Source: Cerrena zonata (lineage: Eukaryota > Basidiomycota > Agaricomycetes > Polyporales > Cerrenaceae). From it: 64,000 bases of DNA. A program made the translations under genes and the position numbers. Positions 45,105 through 56,617 of the stretch are shown here, piece after piece. How positions within the stretch are numbered: position 1 is the first letter of the stretch; each line of letters starts with the position of its first letter. Where the stretch lies: positions 372,001 to 436,000 of the forward strand of contig JASBNA010000021.1 in assembly GCA_038087015.1 (NCBI GenBank). The letters are read 5' to 3'. The notes beneath the pieces are model-generated. The model made no database searches, had not been told where the DNA came from, and worked only from the letters and a program-made list of their open reading frames with translations.

Positions 45105-46321
45105 ATGATTTTTACTGACACAATCCATAGCGTGATTGGTGCCACAGGCACTGGTAAATCTACCGTCAGTATACGACACACTCTGGTATAACTCGTATAA
45201 TACTAACCGTATCTCCAGTTCATCAACTTGGTCAGCGGTGCCAAGTTTGGAGTTGGCAACAGTTTGCTCTCTGCGACCCAGGTGGTCCAGAGTACCCAAC
45301 CTTTCAACTTGAATGGCCACAGCGTGGTCTTAATCGATACGCCCGGCTTTGATGACTCCACCCGTACAGACACGGATATCCTTAGAACGATTAGCACATA
45401 TCTGGCCAATACGTGAGTCTTCTTCGTTGATCGTACCCTTGCCACCACCACTCACCGATTCTAATTCTCAGATATCGCGAGAACAGGAAATTGACCGGTA
45501 TTATCTATATGCATCGCATCTCCGACCCGCGCATGACAGGAGTTTCTCGACGCAACTTCCTCATGTTTCGTAAACTATGTGGCGACGCTACACTCAGTAG
45601 CGTTACCCTCGTTACAAACATGTGGGGGTTAGTCCCTGAAGGTGTCGCTGTCGAAAGGGAGAAGGAGTTAGCTTCGAACAGCCTTCTGTTCAAGCCCGTG
45701 CTAGACGGTGGCGCAAGAATGGTGCGACATGATAACACTCTGAATTCTGCGAGGAGGATTTTGGAGCATTATGTCGGAAAGGGAACGGTGACGTTGCAAA
45801 TCCAGGACGAGGTTGTCACGCGAGGTCTCCAATTGGAACAAACAGCTGCTGGAGCTGAGCTTGAGGCAGAGAAGCGAAAGGAGCTCGAAGAAGCGAAAAG
45901 GAAGCAAGAGGAAGAAATGAGACGAGCCCAAGAAGTTCTTCGCGCCCAGCAGCAAGCAGCAGAGCAAAGACGTCAAGCAGAAATAGCTGCGGCGAGACAA
46001 CTCGCTGAGGCTGAAGCTGAAAGGCAGAGAAAGGCTCACGAGGCGGAGATGCTTCGCCAAGCAGAAGAACGACGCCACCAAGAACATATGCGATTGGTAG
46101 CTCAGCAGCAACTTGAGCATCAGATGCATATGGAGGCCCTGGAACGCCAACGACAGCAAGATGAAGCAAGGCGAATTCAAGAAGAGGCCCAACGTCAACA
46201 AGCAGCAGCTGAAGCTGAGAGAGCGAGGTTGCACCAACTTATGCTGCAAGCACGGCAACAGGCGGAGGCAGAGGCTCGACGTGCTCGCCACCATAATCAC
46301 GGCCCTTGCATCATCTGTTGA
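45105..46321 (+). CDS. P-loop GTPase (AIG1/septin-like G domain) with coiled-coil tail and C-terminal CIIC
   Basis: Start ATG 45105 (MIFTDTIHSV) reads in frame into the P-loop GATGTGKST; two introns follow. Further marks: FINLVSGAKFGVG, G3 motif LIDTPGFDD, IIYMHRISDPRMTG, and TNMWG where a G4 motif (usually T/NKxD) would stand. From about residue 215 the protein is a continuous Ala/Glu/Gln/Arg/Lys-rich helix (~150 residues), surely a coiled coil, ending in RHHNHGPCIIC. The final four residues, C-I-I-C, fit a CaaX-like or palmitoylation box. This is a GIMAP-like architecture expanded in basidiomycetes; function there is largely unknown, perhaps membrane scaffolding. An upstream ATG at 45061 could be the start if an intron removes 45085-45130, but that leaves the frame off by one, so 45105 is preferred. 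Confidence 0.85.
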
Positions 46322-47557
46322 AGGGTCAGGATATTGGAAGGAACGCTTGGGCGTGCCATGTTTCTAGGAATGCCTGCGTATGATGGGTCATCGTTGAACT
46401 TGTAGTGAGGGCAATTTAGCTATGAGATGACGACGCATGAATGTAGTACGCGCCACCATGGATCCTAGAGTCTGAATTGTTTCATTAATAAACACTATAT
46501 GGGTTCCTGAATGTTTAGCTTTGTGTATTCCAACCGAGTGTTATATAGGATGACGACATACCACCTCACTAGCATTGCCCCATCAATGCCATCACCGGCA
46601 TGATCATGGTTGAACGTTGAACGTTGAATCGTAATTGTGTTGCAAACTCACATAAACGCGCATAGAGTCGTGCAGAGTGAAATGTTGACACGTTGACCGT
46701 CGGCGGTTCTGTCCGAGTCCGGTTGTCGTAAGTATTCAATGGGAAGTGTGAGTCCACTGAAGTCCAGCGGTATTCACTTGAGTATACTGGGTATCGAGCA
46801 GAAGAGACGAGGGAGATCCGACTCTTATTCAGCTGGGATTTCACATCGGATGTGAAATCACAGTTGAATAAACCCAGCCCGAAGTTCCCCTCATTGACAA
46901 AGTAATGAACTTCATCGCCACTTTTCAAAAGACTGATGTCCATCCTACACCAGTAGATCAAGGTGCTACCACTAACATCACATTTAAATTTACTGTACGC
47001 CTTGTGGGTGTCTGCTGCAGATTTCTCCAGCTTTTTCCTTCCGAGGCTTCCCCGAGCCGCTTGACTTCGTAATTTATTTGCAATGGTGAAAATTACAGAG
47101 ATCATTTATGAGCAGCCAGAATGCATAAGAAAGTGCGCCATTAGTATTACACACCACTAGTTTGAAGTATTTGTGGCATCGGGGGAAAAATCGTAATTTG
47201 AATATTTCGCGACACCCGCTAGTATCTGTAGAGATTAATAGTCACGCAGAATGATGGGCTTTGGACCCTGAGACATAAGTAACCCCGGTCGAAACTGCCT
47301 CTTTCATCCTAGCATTTACATTACAGATATCCGAAGAAGGTGTAGTTGCCGTTGCTGAGTCGCCGGCTGCCAGAGAACAACCCGGATCACTATTACTTGT
47401 AGAAGAAAGCTATGAAAAGCTATTTATACCACACTCGTGGTATGATAGTCGAAAGCCGAGATCTAATTGCAGAAATGGAGAGTATCAACAGATCGTACTA
47501 ATGTACAGCAAACGGGCACATGGACGAAAACCAGTATTCAAGTTCAGATCTCATACC
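46322..47557. other. Intergenic region with one orphan frame
   Basis: Between the GTPase and aldehyde dehydrogenase genes. It contains the 178-codon frame listed separately and nothing else recognised. Confidence 0.45.
46569..47105 (-). CDS. Hypothetical protein, 178 aa (uncertain)
   Basis: An intronless ATG-initiated frame on the minus strand. The predicted protein is basic at the N-terminus (KLRSQAARGSLGRKKLEK), with a mixed middle (GDEVHYFVNEGNFGLGLF) that could fold as beta strands, and no signal peptide or known motif. Length exceeds most chance frames in the neighbourhood but not decisively. It may be a real small gene, an exon of a larger one, or chance. Confidence 0.3.
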   Translation of the reverse strand: MISVIFTIANKLRSQAARGSLGRKKLEKSAADTHKAYSKFKCDVSGSTLIYWCRMDISLLKSGDEVHYFVNEGNFGLGLFNCDFTSDVKSQLNKSRISLVSSARYPVYSSEYRWTSVDSHFPLNTYDNRTRTEPPTVNVSTFHSARLYARLCEFATQLRFNVQRSTMIMPVMALMGQC

Positions 47558-49439
47558 TCAGGCCTCAGGAGCGGGGACCCTCATTGATTGTGTCATCATC
47601 TTATATTTCTCATCGGAGTATGGAGGGTATCGGGGCTCAAACATAGGTTCCATCCTATAAAAGAGAATGAGTACATGTTTATCAGTTTGTGAGAAGTGGA
47701 AGGACTCATACTCGGCCGGGACGTCAGTGGTACCCCGATTGTGGGTGAAGGTATCGAATGAAATCTTGCCGATGTACGATCCGTCTGATTTCAAACCAAC
47801 TTGTAAGCACACAGACTAATGATGAAAAGATTTGAAACATACATCCAGAGTGACCATGACCACCGAAAGGAAGCTCATGCCCCGCGAATGAGGCAAAAGT
47901 CTCGTTAAATGCGAGACGGCCACTGTTCGTTCTCTCGATGACTAGCAAAAATATTAACACACGTTGGGAGATTATTGTTAAGGATAGCACATACCTTTCT
48001 TCTTTGTATCCGCGCTTCGTGTGAATACATAGAGTGCGAGTGGAATTTGCCTTCGAACAGATGAATAAGGTTCAGCATCATGACAATTCGATATTAGACC
48101 CACCGCTCGGCGATGAAAGCGATTGCATCATCTACGTTGTCAACCTCGATAAGAGGAAGTACAGGTCCAAAGATTTCCCTTTGGTATGGTAAGTTAATAA
48201 CTATTTGGCACGATATCAAGATTCCGGACTCACTCTTGCATTAAAGAATCATCAGCAGTTACACCGGTGACGATTGTGAGAGCAATACGACCGTCATCAG
48301 TCGCCTCTCCTCCCAAAATGATTTCACCCTTGGTTTGTTGGATCAAACGTTTGATACGCTGATGGGCAACAGAGTTAACGATCTTGCCCCATTGGGTTAC
48401 GTCGTGCAGTGTGCCTTTTGGCCAGAATGTCTCGTACCACTTCGCGAGGGCCTTTTTGAAAGCTGGAGCAACCGACCGAGGGACTAATACATAATCTGGC
48501 GCGACGCAGACCTGAAGAAAAGGGTTAGAGTTTAAGGTGGCGCAGTATGTTATACTGCAATGACAAATATCACACACCTGACCCGCATTCTGCAGTTTCC
48601 CGTACAGAGTTCGCTTTGCAGCAAGTTCTAAATCACAATCGGTATCAATGATGACAGGACTCTTTCCACCAAGCTCCAAGGTGACAGGTGTGATATGTTT
48701 AGCTGCCGCTGTTGCCACTATCTGTCCAACTTTAGGACCTCCGGTAAAGAAGATGTGGTCCCATCGAAGCTCAAGCAAAGCACTTGTCTCGGGAATACCA
48801 CCATTAACTACCGCATAGGCAGCAGGATCCAAATATTTGGGAAGAAGCTTTGCAATGAGTGTGGACGCATTTGGCGTTGCTTCCGCCGGCTTTAGAACTA
48901 CAGGGCAACCGGCCGCAATCGCACCGACCATTGGATTAAAGGATAGAACTATTGGATAATTGAAAGGGCTTTGGGTGCGTGAGAACGATCACATATATAG
49001 GGAGAATGTGAATAGTCTTACGCGATGATGAGAGCAACACCTTTGGGCACTTTGTGGATAGTCGAATCCCATGAGCTCCGCCAAGCCTCTACTTCCGGCT
49101 TCTCAGGACGGGCCCACTCTTCGAAATGCTGGAGAGCATATGTCACTGTAGATATGGAAGCAGACACTTCGTTCAGAGCTATCTCCACTCGGGGTTTATT
49201 GAAGTCCAGATAATGGGCGTCTTCAAGAGCAGTTTGATTCTCTTGAAGCATGCGCTTGAGTTGCAACAATTGTTTACGCCTGTACTCAAGCGGGCGTGTA
49301 ACACCAGACTTGAAGGTAGCGGTAACCCGCTCATAGATCTAAGTTCGACCGATGTCAGTAGATCGTAAGAGCTGCCAGGGTCTATGGATCATACGTGTTG
49401 GATTTCGGATAGAGGGGTATGTTGGAATTCGGTAGTCAT
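47558..49439 (-). CDS. Aldehyde dehydrogenase, class-3-like (fatty/aromatic aldehyde type)
   Basis: Start ATG 49439 (MTTEFQHTPLSEIQ), stop TGA 47558-47560, about eight introns. The enzyme oxidises aldehydes to acids with NAD(P)+. Marks: GVALIIA leading to the N-P cofactor region (PMVGAIAAGCPVVLKPAE), FFTGGPKVGQIV (cofactor loop), catalytic-base motif TLELGGKSP, nucleophile in GQVCVAPDYVLVP (an intron falls between GQ and VC), EIFGPVLPLIEV, GRLAFNETFASFAGHELPFGG. The short N-terminus and C-terminal hydrophobicity place it nearer ALDH3/fatty aldehyde dehydrogenases than ALDH1/2. Reactive cysteine and glutamate are intact. It lacks an obvious targeting signal. A TATA-like box lies 62-68 bp upstream. 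Confidence 0.92.
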
Positions 49440-50776
49440 TGCGATGGGTGGACGAACTGGATGTAGAGAGCTAAGGTATATTATTGGACCTTTGAGGCGT
49501 CTTTATATGTGAATCTGGGACGCTCAAAACGTTCCAAGTCGTCAGATTTCGCCGGGCGCAACTACACTGTTCCACTTCCGAGCCTAATTCTGTCACAAGG
49601 GACCAGGGGCAATATGAAAACGGCAGCCACCCTCCGCAATAGGATGCGAGTTCGCATCACGATTGTCTTATCAGCACAGGGTCGCTTCCAATTCACGAGT
49701 TGGTCATTGAAGCAAGTTCAGAGTCATCAAAAGACGTACGGTTGTCAGGTTGGCACTCCAAAAGACGCCTAATCGGTACCCTGTTCGAGGAAAAAAATGG
49801 GCCTGAGTCACCCAAAGTTGCGAGTCGGGAGGCGGTACCGCGATTCCCTGAGTCATCCAGGAGACAGCGGAGATGGTATCTGAGACTGTGAGTAGGGACC
49901 GCCGTTCATCCTGATGGAAATCAATTGCCTGTAAACTTATATGATGAGGTTGAAGGGAAATACGTCACTGGAGTAACGGGTACATCAAGCAACCAAGGCC
50001 CATAAATATTATGAAAGGTTGGTTAGGTTGGTCTCAGCAATTTTTTGACAGTCTGATGGTGATATTTCAGCAAAAGCGAGACTCTGTAGGAGGGTTCCGA
50101 ATATCTTAAACAATAACATGGTCTGCGATGAGCTCGCGAGCTGCACATGAAGGAATTTCTATATTAATATATCCTATTAACAAATCAGGTTGAGGCTCGA
50201 AGAAGAGAAGAAGGGATGCTGCTATTCACGTCTGTTCGCTTATCTGCCACAGTTCTGAAGATACGCGCCGCCGCTAGCCAGTCTCGTTGCTCTAGACCAT
50301 CTTTTGCAGTCGATTACGACTGCTATACAGTTCGTAAATGTTATCACATTATGAACGGAAGAGTGAATGCATGACTACTGGAGGACACTAATACCCAGGG
50401 AGTAGACACATACCACGAGTTCTAATAGCCCCCAGTATGCTGATGAGACTAGTCATCATCTGGAAAGTGACGGAGAGCAATATAGCTCTCAGTAGCAGTA
50501 GTAGCGCCAGTATCTCCGTGGCTCACTCCCCACTTTATAGTACTCAGTAGCTGGGAGATTACTACCAGTGCTATGCTACGGAGTCTACTCATGCTACTGG
50601 AGTTCTGTATGTTTATTGCATCAAATGATGCAATAGGAATAGTCTTGTGTATGTTTTATTTTCGATATCTATATATGGTAAATCTTAATGTGACTATTTG
50701 TTTTGACCCCCTCACAATGCACGCCTTTTTCAGAGACTGAAATATAGTATTGTTTGAAATATATATATAACATAAT
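49440..50776. other. Intergenic region
   Basis: Holds the aldehyde dehydrogenase promoter at its left end. Otherwise no gene recognised; frames are short, and AT-rich runs occur near 50640-50770. Confidence 0.5.
49501..49507 (-). promoter_or_regulatory. TATA-like box of aldehyde dehydrogenase gene
   Basis: On the minus strand TATAAAG lies 62-68 bp upstream of ATG 49439. Position suits a core promoter. Confidence 0.45.
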
Positions 50777-51668
50777 CTACTCATCGGACCCCAAATCAGA
50801 TGAATCATCTTCATTATTGGCAAAGTCATCACGATCGAATGCATTGGTGGCCGCAGCTGGGATGCTCGAAACCTTCTCGGTAAGACCTACAGATTCACTG
50901 ATTATATTTGTCAGTTGTGCTGTCAATGGGGAATCTATCAAACCACATACCGGGCATTCTTCAATAGTGCCTTTTGTAGTTTCTCCGTGAGGGAGGACCC
51001 TTTCACCGTAGTGTATTGTTTCCAGCCCCGCAAACTGGTCAGGATACGCTCGAAAGCGGGGCTGTAAACTGGCTCTGTGAACGGGATTGTCCGTTGTTCG
51101 CCAGTTTTCCACTCGTGGATACAAGACAGCACCTACATAAGAAACCGTAATCGAAATGTCAATATGATAGTGCCCACTCAGAAAAGAGTATGTGTTAGAG
51201 TACTTACCGCGGCTCCAATGAGGGCAATCGTAACAAGCGGAAATCCCCCCTTGTCATCAAACATCTTTTCCATCTCTCGTCCATACGAGTTGTTCTTCCC
51301 GGTTCCGTAAAATGCAGCTATAATCGCCTTCGGGATAATCGGTGATTTGAACATCGTCTTCTTCTTCTTGATATTAGTTGGATCCTTCGTAAATGATGTT
51401 AGCGTTAGATGTTGAGAATATGTGGATCTAGAAACACCGCATACTCCAGGCTTTCTACTAACCAAATTTCGATTGGGGTTGGAGGGTAACGCGCTCGACA
51501 ATACGCTTCGCGTGCCTCCTCGTATGAGACGCGAGGCTTAAGTTTGAGGGTCCGTGGATGCCCCAGCATAGGGCTTTTTATGGCGGCAGATGTCTCCAGT
51601 TTACGGCGATCATGCAAGCGTGGGGAGCGTCGTGGGTGGACCCAGGACTGCGGCAAACGACGACCCAT
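50777..51668 (-). CDS. DUF6532-like basidiomycete protein (possibly shortened)
   Basis: Four exons from ATG 51668 (MGRRLPQSWVHPRR) to TAG 50777-50779 join to about 220 residues. The basic N-terminus is probably disordered. The core has a helical pattern of the DUF6532 kind: FKSPIIPKAIIAAFYGTG, FPLVTIALIGAAVVLSC, then HEWKTGEQRTIPFTEPVYS, FERILTSLRGW, and an acidic tail. Such proteins are common in mushroom genomes, often in transposon-rich or variable regions; function is unknown. Family members are commonly longer, so this may be a shortened copy. The first intron (donor GTAGAA) is weak, and the start is uncertain. Confidence 0.55.
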
Positions 51669-52567
51669 AGTGGAGAGATGGGTAGAGAAATGCGAGAGAG
51701 CATGGCAAAAAAGCAAGTAAGTCGTTACACCGTGATGTTGAGGATGGTAGTGCGAGTAGAACGAGTAGCACAAGTGCGGTAGAGCTTGTGTTCTCAGACG
51801 TCTGGCGTCTATAGGCCACATGGTTGCCTTCGTCGGTAGCCCCCGTAGCGGAGGTAGTATAGATGAATCAGCGACAGGCTACCGTAGGGACCGAGTGTCT
51901 ACGGGAACGGAATAGCTTTCCAGATGATGTCTTCAAGTCGCGTCATTGCGAACTAGGAAGCCTTATGGTGCTGAGGGTCGATGACTCATAAAGATACCAG
52001 AATAGAGCAAAGCAAGATGTTGTTTTTGTGGAAAATCGAAGATATAATGGCGTAGAACTCACCACCATCGTAGAGTTCCTATGGTGAACTCAGATCCTAC
52101 TAATCACATCGCTAATGGTTTGAGGATGGTTTCAACCGTAACTTTCTACAAATGTCAGGTGTTTCCGACTATGTCAAAGCGGCGAGAGTATTCAATACAG
52201 AAGGCATAAGAGTGATTACCCACTAGAGTTGGGTTGCACGCTGTAAGTACATGGGAATCCGAGGGATGTGACTTCCCAATTGTATTGTGCATTGTTTATC
52301 AAAACCTTCCACAACCTTTCCTTATTTGGATGCCGTGAGGAGATATAGACGCCCATTATAATTCCTACACAGTTACGCTTGCTTCAAGTTATCCACCCTC
52401 ACCATCCCAATTCTGAAACTCGCAGTAACACGCTAAATTCTCTGCTAGTATATTGGGATATCTGGAAGAGATCGTATCACGACATATATAGCTGGTAGGG
52501 GAATGAAGCACGCTCCCTTTCAATCAACACCATCTGAAACTCGAACACCTAGGCTGACTTTCTTACA
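51669..52567. other. Intergenic (divergent promoter) region
   Basis: Lies between the DUF6532-like gene (minus) and the WD40 gene (plus). No gene recognised. A TATA-like box near the right end fits the WD40 gene. Confidence 0.5.
52485..52490 (+). promoter_or_regulatory. TATA-like box of WD40 gene
   Basis: TATATA lies 78-83 bp before the ATG at 52568. Confidence 0.4.
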
Positions 52568-54006
52568 ATGAGTCAAACGACGTTTCTACAATACGAAGCA
52601 CCATGTATGTATCTAATTCTTAGTCAAATTATGCTCATATAGCCGAACTTTCCACAGGGCCCGTTTATGCCCTTGATTGGTGTAAATCGTCCGCACCAGG
52701 ACAACAAATACGTCCCCGTTCTGCATTTCGATTAGGAATAGGATCTGTTACAGAAGATTACAGAAATCGGATAGCAATTGTAGGGTTACAAGATGAGAGG
52801 GTATTAGTGGAGGACGACTATACCGACTATGCGGATTTCGTCACCCTTGTAGAAGCACACCACGGATACCCCGCTACCAGTCTGCAATGGCAACCTGCAG
52901 GTGCTACAAGCTTCAGCTGGAGTCAAAAGATGGGCACATCGGAACTCATGGCGACTACTGGTGACGCGTTGAGAGTTTGGGAGTACGCAAGTGACGCGCA
53001 GCATGGGGTCTCGTCCTTCGTTGGACGACCAGTTAGTGGCGGTGGACATAGATTGACATTGAGAGCGGCATTATCAGGAGTACGTCTCTGGTTCCATTCT
53101 TGTCCAAACCAATTCTAACATACTGTAGCAAAGTAAAGTGCAAAATAACTCGACCGGTGCCCCATTAACCAACTTTTCTTGGAACGAGAAGTCCCCTAAT
53201 CTAGTTGTGACATCGTCCATCGACACGACATGTACAGTGTGGAATATCGATACCTCAACAGCTATCACTCAACTCATCGCCCACGATCGTGAAGTCTATG
53301 ATGTTGCGTGGCTACCAGGCTCGACAGACATCTTCGTATCTGTTGGCGCGGATGGTAGTTTGCGTGCATTTGATCTGCGTAGCTTGGAGCACTCCACGAT
53401 TTTATACGAGACTCCCGCTCCGAAGAATGTGCCTCCCCCCTCTGCCTCTCCCTCTTCCTCGGCCAGACCACACACATCGCCATTGCTTCGAATAGCTTTC
53501 AACCCTGCGGACTCGAATTATATGTCCACCTTCCACCAGGATGGCCAGGAAATTCAGATTCTTGACATGCGAAGCCCAGGTCAACCTGTGATGGAGCTGA
53601 AAGCTCATCGCGGGCCAATCAACGCGCTCGGATGGAGTTCAATCGACAACCCCCTCCTCGCTACAGCAGGTACGTCCTTATATCAGTAATGGATGCCCTC
53701 GTATAATTTACTGATAGTATTGCAGGCGATGATTGTCAATTGCTGCTTTGGGATATGAATAACTTCACCCAGATGGCAGCTCAGGAGCCTCGGAACGCAA
53801 CTACGGGACTCAGCTCACCACGTCCGGATGCGAAGAAGCGAATTATAACAGACCCGGTTATGGCATACACGGGTCAAAGTGAGATCGTCAACCTTGCTTG
53901 GTCGCCTCAAATTTCTGGAATGACTTTGCCTACTGGTCACTCGACTGCTCCAGGAGAGTGGATAGCGGTGGCGATGGGGAAGTCCATCAAGGCTTTGAAG
54001 GTATAG
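52568..54006 (+). CDS. WD40-repeat protein of the DCAF7/WDR68 (AN11/TTG1) family
   Basis: Start ATG 52568 (MSQTTFLQYEAP), stop TAG 54004-54006, four exons, about 400 residues. It contains WPVYALDWCKS near the start, WSQKMGTSELMATTGDALRVWE, PLTNFSWNEKSPNLVVTSSI, DTTCTVWNIDT, AHDREVYDVAWL, FVSVGADGSLRAFDLR, a Pro/Ser-rich loop, MELKAHRGPINALGW, ATAGDDCQLLLWDM and EIVNLAWSP. This is a seven-bladed propeller with the layout of DCAF7. Homologues are adaptors for DYRK-type kinases and cullin-4 ligases in animals and for transcription complexes in plants; the fungal role is less clear. Single-copy and well conserved, it is a good marker of ordinary chromosome. Confidence 0.9.
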
Positions 54007-55041
54007 TGTTGCATGTAGGATTATTGAGCATAATTATTATTCGTGTCTTATTGACTGTGTTTTCCTTGGCTCTACGAACAACGTTTAAGCGATTGAGTAA
54101 TAATATGGATACTCCAGAATATGTATTGCAGCATCACACAAGCGAAACCTTTCGAGAGAAAAAGTCAACTTTAAGCCCTCGGGTCCGTGGCTTGTCCGGG
54201 AGTTACCGATATTCAATTACTTTCCGCGTTGAGCATAGCCACCGACCCCGAGCTCAAATCGAACAACCATGAAGGCCTATTATTCAAACAACATGCAGCC
54301 GCCTCCAGAGCAGAACCAGGGTATGTTATGTGGCATGCCCGCAAAGTTGTGATCGGCTGGCTCGGAGGCAATACTAACCACATGTTCTACTATCTGAGAG
54401 CCCGGGGGTACGTCGGCCTTCAAAGTTCCATTAAGCTTCATTATTCAATTTTAGAACCGCTCTGTGATCATTGCAATCTTCTTGTGTCCCCGTTGTCCTT
54501 GTCAGTTGGCTGTCTTGGGGATCCCCATGTAGCATTCTCCCCGCTTCCTCATATGCTCCATCTTTCAAAAGCAGTATCACCGGTCTTCTGCTTCGTGAAG
54601 GTTTATGTTTATCAAGTGCGACCCCTCTCCCATTTCTACCTAGTCAGCTGGACGCCGGTTTTTGCTCATTCACCCAAAGTCTCCCACGTAGGACATTCGT
54701 CGGCGCCCTACACTGGGGTCGACAGGGCTGCTAGGCAAACTTCAAGCTGGAGGATTCCCCATGCTTCATATTGAGCAACAGCTTGAATATAAACTGACAG
54801 ATTTATATAGGGCGTTGACAAGACGTCCCATCAGTGGCGATAGCACACACTTCACATCTTAACCAAATTCTGTCTATATACTGCAGCGCCATCAAATAGC
54901 CGTCTCGGCGGGAACATCAGGCGACTTGTCGCTTACGCCTTAGGTTTAGAGTGTCTTCTTTGGTAGCGCTTTCACAACCTCTCAAGTGCATGTTTTGTAT
55001 ACCTTGGGATCAGACCACCACCATCCTCTCCATCTACCTGG
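54007..55041. other. Intergenic region
   Basis: A 195-codon plus-strand frame (54187-54774) has no recognised motif and uneven composition. No other gene seen. Confidence 0.45.
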
Positions 55042-56389
55042 ATGGAGTCCATCGATCCCTCATGTACATCGATCCCTAACCCAATAACCGTTCTTGCGTG
55101 GTTACCTCCTGATATTGCCTCTCAATATGAAGCAATACGATTCTTCTTTGCGGCTGTGCTGGGGGTACGTGGTCTAAATCACATTGAAGTGTCGTCTAAA
55201 CTAGTTTTGACCAACATTTGTAGGCGTGGATTTGGGATGTCATTGTGGCACTTCCTGAGGATATTCGGATGTTCCAAATAAACATACGGGCCCTTTCTAA
55301 TATCATCTATGTTTTGGCCAGGTAAGTATATATTCCTACTCACGGTGACACTAGTCAAGAAATGACTACAGGATAATGACCGGCGCGACCATGACGACTT
55401 CATTCATTTTCTTGTGTATGTTGGGCTATATTCTACACCTCTGCCTATACAACTAGCTAATTATTGTTTAAAAGCCGCTCCTATTAAGGACTGCCAACGT
55501 CTAGTCATGATCAACGGTTGGATTGGCACTTTCGCCATACCTCTCAACTCTTTACTTTTTCTGCTACGGATCAAGGGCGTCTTCTACAATTCCAGACCTA
55601 TCGTCGCCATTTTTGGGCTCCTTTGGCTTGCTACGTTCGGTGCCTGCTTCAACGCCCCATTCACAAACAAAGCCGATCACATTGGCCCTACCTTGAATTG
55701 CACCATCACCAGTGTACTAAGGGGCAACTCGGCAGGCTTTATTGCTATCGCCGTATTCGATATTTCAGTATTCCTCGCCATCACACTTCGTATCCTAACG
55801 TATGGGACCGCCGATACTTGGAGTCAGAGGGTAAAATCCTTCTGGAATGGAAGGCATTTGGGCCTCGTTTCGAGAGGCTTGCTTAAGACTGGGCAAATAT
55901 ACTATTTGTAAATCACTTCCTCTTTTTCTTCAGTGCGGCGTTTCTCACCGGTCAATCTTATACAGGGCCACCGTGTGGGTCAATATCACCGTCTTGATTC
56001 TACTATTTGCACCAGGAATATCCCCCGTTATTCGAACTATGCTGTCTGTCCCGAGTGTTGTTTTGCAGAACGCAATGGCCTGTAAAGTCTTCAGACTTCT
56101 CAAACTTGGGCTTATAGACGACGATCCTACCAAAACACTATCTGGTCTCCGGTTCAAGGCAGCATCGGATAGGACCCGGAGCGCTTTTACATTTGATACC
56201 ACAACGGGGAGTTCACGCACCGCCAATGATGATGATGTTGGACTCTCGATGATATCGAGCGTGACGGCTCCCACCAAACACGGAGACACACCCTTACCAC
56301 TCCGCATAGCTGTGAGGAGGGATGTTGAGAATGATGCAGAGGACGATGGATCAGCGCGTCGGGATTGGAAGCGCACTAATCTTATTTGA
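55042..56389 (+). CDS. Multi-pass membrane protein, DUF6533-like family (copy 1)
   Basis: Start ATG 55042 (MESIDPSCTSIPNP), stop TGA 56387-56389. Exons join as FFFAAVLG, AWIWDVIVALPEDIRMF, NIIYVLAR, then hydrophobic stretches such as NGWIGTFAIPLNSLLFLLRI, IVAIFGLLWLATFGACF, GFIAIAVFDISVFLAITLRI, VWVNITVLILLFAPGISP and MACKVFRLLKLGL, consistent with about seven membrane helices. A ~100-residue Ser/Thr/Asp-rich cytosolic-type tail ends in RRDWKRTNLI. The WDxxxxLPEDxRxF block and VxxLxR resemble basidiomycete DUF6533 proteins, of unknown function, possibly receptor-like. A related gene lies tail-to-tail at 56618-57698. Confidence 0.78.
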
Positions 56390-56617
56390 GGAAAGACATT
56401 TCACGTAATCATATGTTATACTAATACAGACAATTTGTACTACTCAGTACTCAGCCCCTCACAAATACACATTATATAATAACGGGAGATATTCTGCTAT
56501 GTCCAGCTGAAGCCAATCTCGTAGGACGGATATTAGACTCAAAGACGACGGGACAACCAGATTGTAGCCATAGTAAGATCCAACTTGATTTGTGTTGCAA
56601 GTAACTGAGGAAACTCA

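Noticed and set aside
54187..54774. 195-codon plus-strand frame downstream of the WD40 gene
   Set aside because: No recognisable motif, uneven composition, and it contains several splice-like and stop-rich alternatives; likely chance.
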